Assembly (NCBI GenBank): GCA_014376345.1
Contig: JACMRS010000222.1
Span: forward strand, 1-10,077
Direction: 5' to 3'
Length of the DNA: 10,077 nt
Source: Bacteroidia bacterium
GTDB taxonomy: Bacteria; Bacteroidota; Bacteroidia; NS11-12g; UBA955
Both the position numbers and the translations under genes were made by a program. Every line of letters begins with the position of its first letter. The first letter of the stretch is position 1. This document shows positions 6,452 through 10,077 of this stretch, one piece after another. The notes under the pieces were generated by a model. It was not told where the DNA came from. It worked only from the letters and a program-made list of their open reading frames with translations, and searched no databases.

Positions 6452-7156
6452 TTATTTTAAGCTGACAGCTTTAAGATTGTATGTTTTAACAATTTCAAAG
6501 CCATGGCCCAAAGAATCATTATCATGTGTTTCATCGGTAAATTTTACTATACCAATGTTTCTTGAGAAATAAAATGATTTAATATATTCTCTTGTATGAA
6601 TATAGGGCTGATTATAGGAGTCAGAAATATTAATACTGGATTTAAAAGATCTGTAATTTCCTAGTGGAACACTCACGGGCCTAAAGCCCGGATAAAATGC
6701 AATTTGAACATTTTTATGAAATGGGAATGCATTATAAATCAGGCTATTGGAAGGTGAAGATAAAGAGTCAAGTTTAGACATTTCATACAATTTAATAAAA
6801 GAACCACCATAATACCAGAACATCGAAGTTTTGTCGAAGGGTCTGTCACCTAATAAATAAGAATTAAAGACATGAAACGGCTGTGAGGCATCGTCAAACG
6901 CACAAAGGGAAACAGTATCAGCTCCTAAAGTTAATGCAGTATCTTTGTATACAGTAAAGATTCTTATTCCCTGTTCTAACCTTATTCCATTGCTGTCTTT
7001 AGTATAGTCAAAGGTCCAAGAATTATTTATTTTCAAAGGAAAATACAATGTCGCATCAGGATATGTGGCAGGCGGAGAAGGCGTGCCCGGCTTGTCTTTG
7101 CAACCAGCCAGGCACACTATCATCGTTAACGCAATTGCCGTTTTTAAATTAATCAT
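6452..7156 (-). CDS. small lipoprotein of unknown function (intact copy A)
   Basis: A 234-aa predicted lipoprotein: SPII signal MINLKTAIALTMIVCLAGC with lipidated Cys19, then KDKPGTPSPPATYPD, a short polar linker. The rest, beginning ATLYFPLKINNSWTFDYTKD, looks like a beta-rich extracytoplasmic domain; tyrosine-, phenylalanine- and serine-rich strands alternate to the end. I do not recognise a named domain. The start is taken as ATG 7154-7156 rather than the TTG one codon earlier, because copies B and C both begin Met-Ile. The ATG overlaps the stop region of the 518-aa lipoprotein gene by 8 bp, so the two are one transcription unit and translation is probably coupled. It is the only intact member of the three-copy array. 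Location: periplasmic face or cell surface; role unknown. Confidence 0.8.
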   Translation of the reverse strand: MINLKTAIALTMIVCLAGCKDKPGTPSPPATYPDATLYFPLKINNSWTFDYTKDSNGIRLEQGIRIFTVYKDTALTLGADTVSLCAFDDASQPFHVFNSYLLGDRPFDKTSMFWYYGGSFIKLYEMSKLDSLSSPSNSLIYNAFPFHKNVQIAFYPGFRPVSVPLGNYRSFKSSINISDSYNQPYIHTREYIKSFYFSRNIGIVKFTDETHDNDSLGHGFEIVKTYNLKAVSLK

Positions 7157-8705
7157 CAAATGTTAGATCGAAGTTTGCGCCATAATTATAACTAGTTGTA
7201 TATCCTGGGAATGAATAAGTGTCTGTTTTTCTTAAGCCTGAATTGGGCCACATGGACGGTGTGATCCTGATTATTTTATGGAAATTGTTGTAGCTGTCCG
7301 GTTCAAAGGTATATAAACTTTTCTTATCCCCGCAAGGTCCTTCATTCTTATTGGTTGCATAGAACAATTGGTGTGATTTACCTGGACCGTAATATACAGT
7401 GACAGATTTGGATCTGCTGACTACAGGATCATATTCCCAGATCATAATGTAAATAGTATCTCTTAATGGATTAAAATCACTGGACAATAAGGGAAAACCT
7501 TTTAGCTTAGGTAGAGCTAGATAATTAAAATCTCCGGTCCACTCTCTTTTATACTGAGTCGGAAGAGTAGTTTTATCTGTTTGTGTGCCTCCAAGTGTTG
7601 TTTTATTGCAATTGCGCTTTACCTTACTTAATACTAGTTGGTCCCTGTCCCATTTATTTTTAAGTTTTCCACCAGTTTCTTCAATTTTACGGCTTCCTTT
7701 AACAATAAAGCACGACCAAGCTATTTCATATTTTCCATTCGATCTTGATTCTCTCCAGTCAGCATCTGGACTGCAGAGTCTTTTCTCATCCTCCGTTAAA
7801 GAAATTTTGCTTATCCATAGATGCCTTACTTTGTAAGGACTACAATCGTTTGCACTTGAGTTTATATTTTCGCCACAATCGATATCGCAGTGCTCATCAT
7901 TTGTTACAGGTGCATTGTCCCCACTACAACCTCCTCCGTTATTGGTTCCTGTTACATCGTGATCTGTTTCACGGTCTACAATCCACACATAAAAACGCGT
8001 TTCAGCATCAAACTCAACCTCATCATTGTACATCACAGTATCCATAAGGCTTGTGGTTTTGTTGTAATAAAATCCCACTCTCGGGTATTCAATCACTCCA
8101 GATGTGTCAATTTCATTTGGACATACAATTACAGGCTTACCAAATCTTAGGGGATTTGCTAACTCAATTTTAATATCCGGTAATCTGAGAATGGTATGGT
8201 AAGTTTTTAAATTGAACTGAAAGAATTCAAGGAAATCTCTGTTATACCCGGGATTAGTTATAGGCTTATGAGAATATGAAGCCATGCCCGGTGAAAAATA
8301 TATAGAAGTGTGCCAGTGTGCATCACCTAAATCTACACCGGGTATTTTATTGATAACATATTTGAATAGTGTGGGACTTAAGCTTATCAGATCTGAAAAA
8401 GAGGTTTCGTCATCATCTGTCGGGATCACATTTTCAACTGCTGTGACAAAATTATTATGTGTTGTTGAATTTAAATAGTTAGTATCCCCGGCAAGAATAG
8501 CCATGCTGTAGGAAATATATCTGATCTGCTCATTCGTATGTGCCCAGCTTGAAGCTGTTGGTATTACAGAAGGTGTGATATAAGAAACACTTGATGGATC
8601 GGAGTTGCTTCCATGCATAGGATCTTTTTTCTTACAGGAATAAATAATGATGCTCAGGGTAATACTTGTTACCAGTGCGACTGTGATAAAAATTTGTTTG
8701 TTCAT
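7149..8705 (-). CDS. 518-aa cysteine-rich lipoprotein, function unknown
   Basis: The start ATG (8703-8705) gives a signal of SPII type: hydrophobic residues 5-22 then IYSC with lipidated Cys24, followed by KKKDP and a Ser/Pro/Thr-rich linker to about residue 52. The mature part has nine further cysteines (195, 260, 273, 277, 288, 311, 332, 366, 458). Four cluster in a Gly/Asn/Asp-rich insert (GGGCSGD...EHCDIDCGEN...NDCSP, 257-290), suggesting disulfides or metal binding in the periplasm or at the surface. HWH (130-132) is another possible metal site. Aromatic, beta-like stretches (YIMIWEYD, 419-426) follow. I recognise no named family. It is the first gene of the minus-strand operon, overlapping copy A of the small lipoprotein, and lies downstream of the large inverted repeat at 8757-8901. 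Confidence 0.75.
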   Translation of the reverse strand: MNKQIFITVALVTSITLSIIIYSCKKKDPMHGSNSDPSSVSYITPSVIPTASSWAHTNEQIRYISYSMAILAGDTNYLNSTTHNNFVTAVENVIPTDDDETSFSDLISLSPTLFKYVINKIPGVDLGDAHWHTSIYFSPGMASYSHKPITNPGYNRDFLEFFQFNLKTYHTILRLPDIKIELANPLRFGKPVIVCPNEIDTSGVIEYPRVGFYYNKTTSLMDTVMYNDEVEFDAETRFYVWIVDRETDHDVTGTNNGGGCSGDNAPVTNDEHCDIDCGENINSSANDCSPYKVRHLWISKISLTEDEKRLCSPDADWRESRSNGKYEIAWSCFIVKGSRKIEETGGKLKNKWDRDQLVLSKVKRNCNKTTLGGTQTDKTTLPTQYKREWTGDFNYLALPKLKGFPLLSSDFNPLRDTIYIMIWEYDPVVSRSKSVTVYYGPGKSHQLFYATNKNEGPCGDKKSLYTFEPDSYNNFHKIIRITPSMWPNSGLRKTDTYSFPGYTTSYNYGANFDLTFDD

Positions 8706-8756
8706 ATATATATTAATTAATGTTTAATTTACAGAACACTAATTATATTATTAAAC

Positions 8757-8772
8757 AAAAAGGGTGCACCCC
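8757..8772 (-). terminator. possible terminator arm at the end of the structured element
   Basis: On the minus strand GGGG-TGCA-CCC (8772-8762) is followed by TTTTT (8761-8757). The local hairpin is only 3-4 bp, but the CCC arm can also pair with the upstream AGGGTGCA (8840-8833 on this strand), making an 8-bp stem at the T-run. This is consistent with conditional termination before the operon start at 8705. Confidence 0.35.
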
Positions 8773-8901
8773 AGATTGCCTATCACTCTCGAGAGGCTCT
8801 TGGAAGCCCTAAGTAGAAGATAGCAACAGGAATGCACCCTGCCAGAGTACATTCACTATTGCCACAACTCTACTTATAAATTTTCCAAGATTTCTCGAGA
8901 G
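8757..8901 (-). ncRNA. large structured element: candidate attenuator-like leader or stand-alone RNA
   Basis: Two pairing sets are visible. Set 2 is a long rod: 8786-8794 with 8893-8901 (CTCTCGAGA/TCTCGAGAG), 8798-8805 with 8883-8890 (TCTTGGAA/TTCCAAGA), 8810-8817 with 8869-8876 (TAAGTAGA/TCTACTTA), 8823-8826 with 8859-8862, and 8830-8834 with 8850-8854: 34 bp with small internal loops. Set 1 pairs 8761-8768 with 8833-8840 (AGGGTGCA/TGCACCCT) and 8776-8784 with 8819-8826. The sets compete for 8823-8826 and 8833-8834, while 8761-8768 could also pair with the rod's terminal loop as a pseudoknot. On the minus strand the last arm runs into T5 (8761-8757), 52 bp before the lipoprotein operon, which is why that strand is preferred. 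No family recognised. It could instead be a DNA-level inverted repeat such as a mobile-element remnant. Confidence 0.5.
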
Positions 8902-8972
8902 GAATGGATTAGTGTATGTTTATATTTTTATTTTTCTTCTTCCCTATTATATTTATTATTTGCAAATGAAGG

Positions 8973-8991
8973 GGTTAATACTTTAATAACC
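8973..8991. promoter_or_regulatory. possible operator palindrome upstream of the TonB-receptor gene
   Basis: GGTTAATACTTTAATAACC is a 19-bp imperfect inverted repeat (7 of 8 pairs around CTT), 91 bp before the receptor ATG. It has no following T-run and could be a repressor or activator site. Such AT-rich palindromes also arise by chance. The rest of 8902-9081 holds AT-rich sequence with no gene and no convincing -33/-7 pair. Confidence 0.2.
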
Positions 8992-9081
8992 AAATTTCAA
9001 TTACTACATTCTTTTTTAGCTTGCTTTAACTCAAAAAATATTCAATAGGGGTATTGGCCTTTTAATTTGTCCTGATGATGT

Positions 9082-10077
9082 ATGAAACAAAAATACATCA
9101 CCGCAATCCTGTTTTTCCTGCTTTTGTCTGCTTCAGGATTCGCACAAAATCTAACACAAACAGTTCGCGGAACTTTGATGGATAAACAGCTTCAGACTCC
9201 ATTGCAGGGTGCGGTTATAATAGTTATAGGAACAGAGATTTCTGCAGTTTCTGATTCTACAGGATTGTTTATTTTAAATAATGTACCTATTGGAAGAAGG
9301 GATTTTAAAGTTTCATTGCCGGGATATTTTGAGGTAAATCTTACTAATATTTTAGTGACTTCCGGTAAAGAACTTATTATAAATCCGGGCCTGGAGGAAG
9401 AGATAAAAAAACTTGAAGGTGCAACTATAAAAGGAAGAAAAAAAACAATTAATGAAATGGCCTCTCCGGGAAGTACACGCTCTTTTACAGTTGAAGAAAC
9501 ACAAAAATTTCCGGCTGCAATTAATGATCCTTCACGCATGGCTACCTCATTTGCAGGCGTTGTCGGTGCTGATGACGGTCAGAACCTGATCGTAATTCGC
9601 GGGAATGCACCTAATGGATTACTTTGGAAAGTAGAAGGTGTTGATGTGCCAAATCCGAACCATTTTGCATCAGTTGGAACTTCCGGTGGTGGCATCTCAA
9701 TACTCAGCGCGCAACTTATGGCAAACAGCGATTTTATGACAGGTGCCTTCAGTTCTGAGTATGGAAATGCACTCTCGGGTGTATTTGATATGCGTCTGCG
9801 AAAAGGCAATAACAATAAAAGAGAATATACTTTTCAGGCTGGTGTATTGGGAATTGATTTAGCTGCTGAAGGCCCATTCAAAAAAGGTTATAAAGGATCA
9901 TATCTGGTTAATTACAGATATTCTACTTTAGGACTTTTAGCCAAAGCGAATATTCTTCCTCAGGATGGTATAACAACTTTTCAGGATCTTTCTTTTAACC
10001 TGAGTTTTCCTGCAGGTAAAGCTGGAAATTTTTCAGTATTCGGTTTCGGAGGTATCAGCAAATCTATCTATGCACCC
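9082..10077 (+). CDS. TonB-dependent receptor with N-terminal carboxypeptidase-regulatory-like domain (partial, 3' end outside)
   Basis: An open frame of 332 codons runs from ATG 9082-9084 to the window end. Residues 1-21 form a Sec signal peptide (ITAILFFLLLSASGFA), so the product goes to the outer membrane. Residues ~24-105 resemble the carboxypeptidase-regulatory-like beta-sandwich common at the start of Bacteroidetes receptors (VRGTLMDKQLQTPLQGAVI, then SDSTGLFILNNVPIG). The plug follows: IRGNAPNGLLWKVEGVDVPN (172-191) and GAFSSEYGNALSGVFDMRL (221-239) are its hallmark blocks. The first barrel strands begin near residue 248. Such proteins import ligands using TonB energy; the ligand cannot be told from this part, and whether a SusD-like partner follows is not visible. 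The gene is divergent from the lipoprotein operon across 376 bp. Confidence 0.9.
   Translation, partial: MKQKYITAILFFLLLSASGFAQNLTQTVRGTLMDKQLQTPLQGAVIIVIGTEISAVSDSTGLFILNNVPIGRRDFKVSLPGYFEVNLTNILVTSGKELIINPGLEEEIKKLEGATIKGRKKTINEMASPGSTRSFTVEETQKFPAAINDPSRMATSFAGVVGADDGQNLIVIRGNAPNGLLWKVEGVDVPNPNHFASVGTSGGGISILSAQLMANSDFMTGAFSSEYGNALSGVFDMRLRKGNNNKREYTFQAGVLGIDLAAEGPFKKGYKGSYLVNYRYSTLGLLAKANILPQDGITTFQDLSFNLSFPAGKAGNFSVFGFGGISKSIYAP

Larger units (their letters stand above)
5449..7156 (-). repeat. three-copy tandem lipoprotein gene array
   Basis: Copies A (6452-7156), B (5751-6446) and C (5449-5745) lie head to tail, each start 5 bp after the previous stop. A 49-bp stretch is identical in A and B (B 6266-6314), and C shares it with one change. 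The B-to-C junction (about 5707-5775) and A-to-B junction (about 6410-6476) are near copies of each other, so the duplicated unit includes the spacer. Identity is patchy rather than uniform, which points to recombination or gene conversion between copies. Confidence 0.85.

Noticed and set aside
7157..7159. TTG as the start of the intact small lipoprotein
   Set aside because: Copies B and C begin Met-Ile at the next codon, where copy A also has an ATG.
8761..8901. SRP RNA, tmRNA or tRNA in the structured element
   Set aside because: The SRP GGAAGCAG-type loop, the tRNA T-loop/CCA features and a tag frame are all absent on both strands. 6S RNA is left open as an alternative but not called.
8958..8967. 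Palindrome ATTTGCAAAT
   Set aside because: Only 10 bp in very AT-rich DNA with no partner motif; could easily be chance.
9192..9815. Two minus-strand frames within the receptor gene
   Set aside because: The plus strand encodes an unbroken TonB-receptor signal peptide, regulatory-like domain and plug through this region.
1..10077. CRISPR array or insertion sequence
   Set aside because: No regularly spaced direct repeats and no transposase-like frame found on either strand.

Overview
The window looks like AT-rich chromosomal DNA from a member of the Bacteroidetes (Bacteroidota). The evidence is promoter-like boxes of the TAnnTTTG type, little Shine-Dalgarno signal, a RecQ with the Bacteroidetes-style domain order, a group III truncated haemoglobin, SPII lipoproteins with short polar starts after the cysteine, and a TonB-dependent receptor fused to a carboxypeptidase-regulatory-like domain. 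Nothing in the sequence fixes the genus.

Layout. Positions 1-375 (minus) hold the 5' part of an Abi-like (AbiD/AbiF, HEPN-type) abortive-infection gene. It is cut by the window edge and carries an apparent one-base frameshift. Just upstream and divergent from it, a good promoter (385-414, plus) leads into a ~90-nt structured region ending in a strong intrinsic terminator (478-507), with no reading frame: a candidate small RNA. A stretch with short repeats follows, then a truncated haemoglobin (690-1037, minus). On the plus strand a tightly overlapping unit encodes RecQ helicase (1145-3055) and two GT-B glycosyltransferases (3034-4125, 4112-5338).

From 8705 down to 5449 on the minus strand lies a compact lipoprotein operon: a 518-aa cysteine-rich lipoprotein of unknown function, then three tandem paralogues of a ~234-aa lipoprotein. 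The first is intact (A), the second is interrupted by a single nonsense codon (B), and the third is a truncated, frameshifted remnant (C). Copy C is mosaic: its signal peptide matches B, and the next 142 bp match A at 139 positions. The last gene, 9082-10077 (plus), is the 5' part of a TonB-dependent receptor running off the window.

The 376-bp gap between the 518-aa lipoprotein and the receptor gene (8706-9081) contains a large compound inverted repeat (8757-8901) with two competing sets of pairings. Read on the minus strand it ends in a T-run, so it could be a transcription attenuator/riboswitch-like leader of the lipoprotein operon or a stand-alone ncRNA. This element and the Abi-associated small RNA are the two things most worth following up. 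All functional statements rest on reading the sequence and remembered family features; no search was run.
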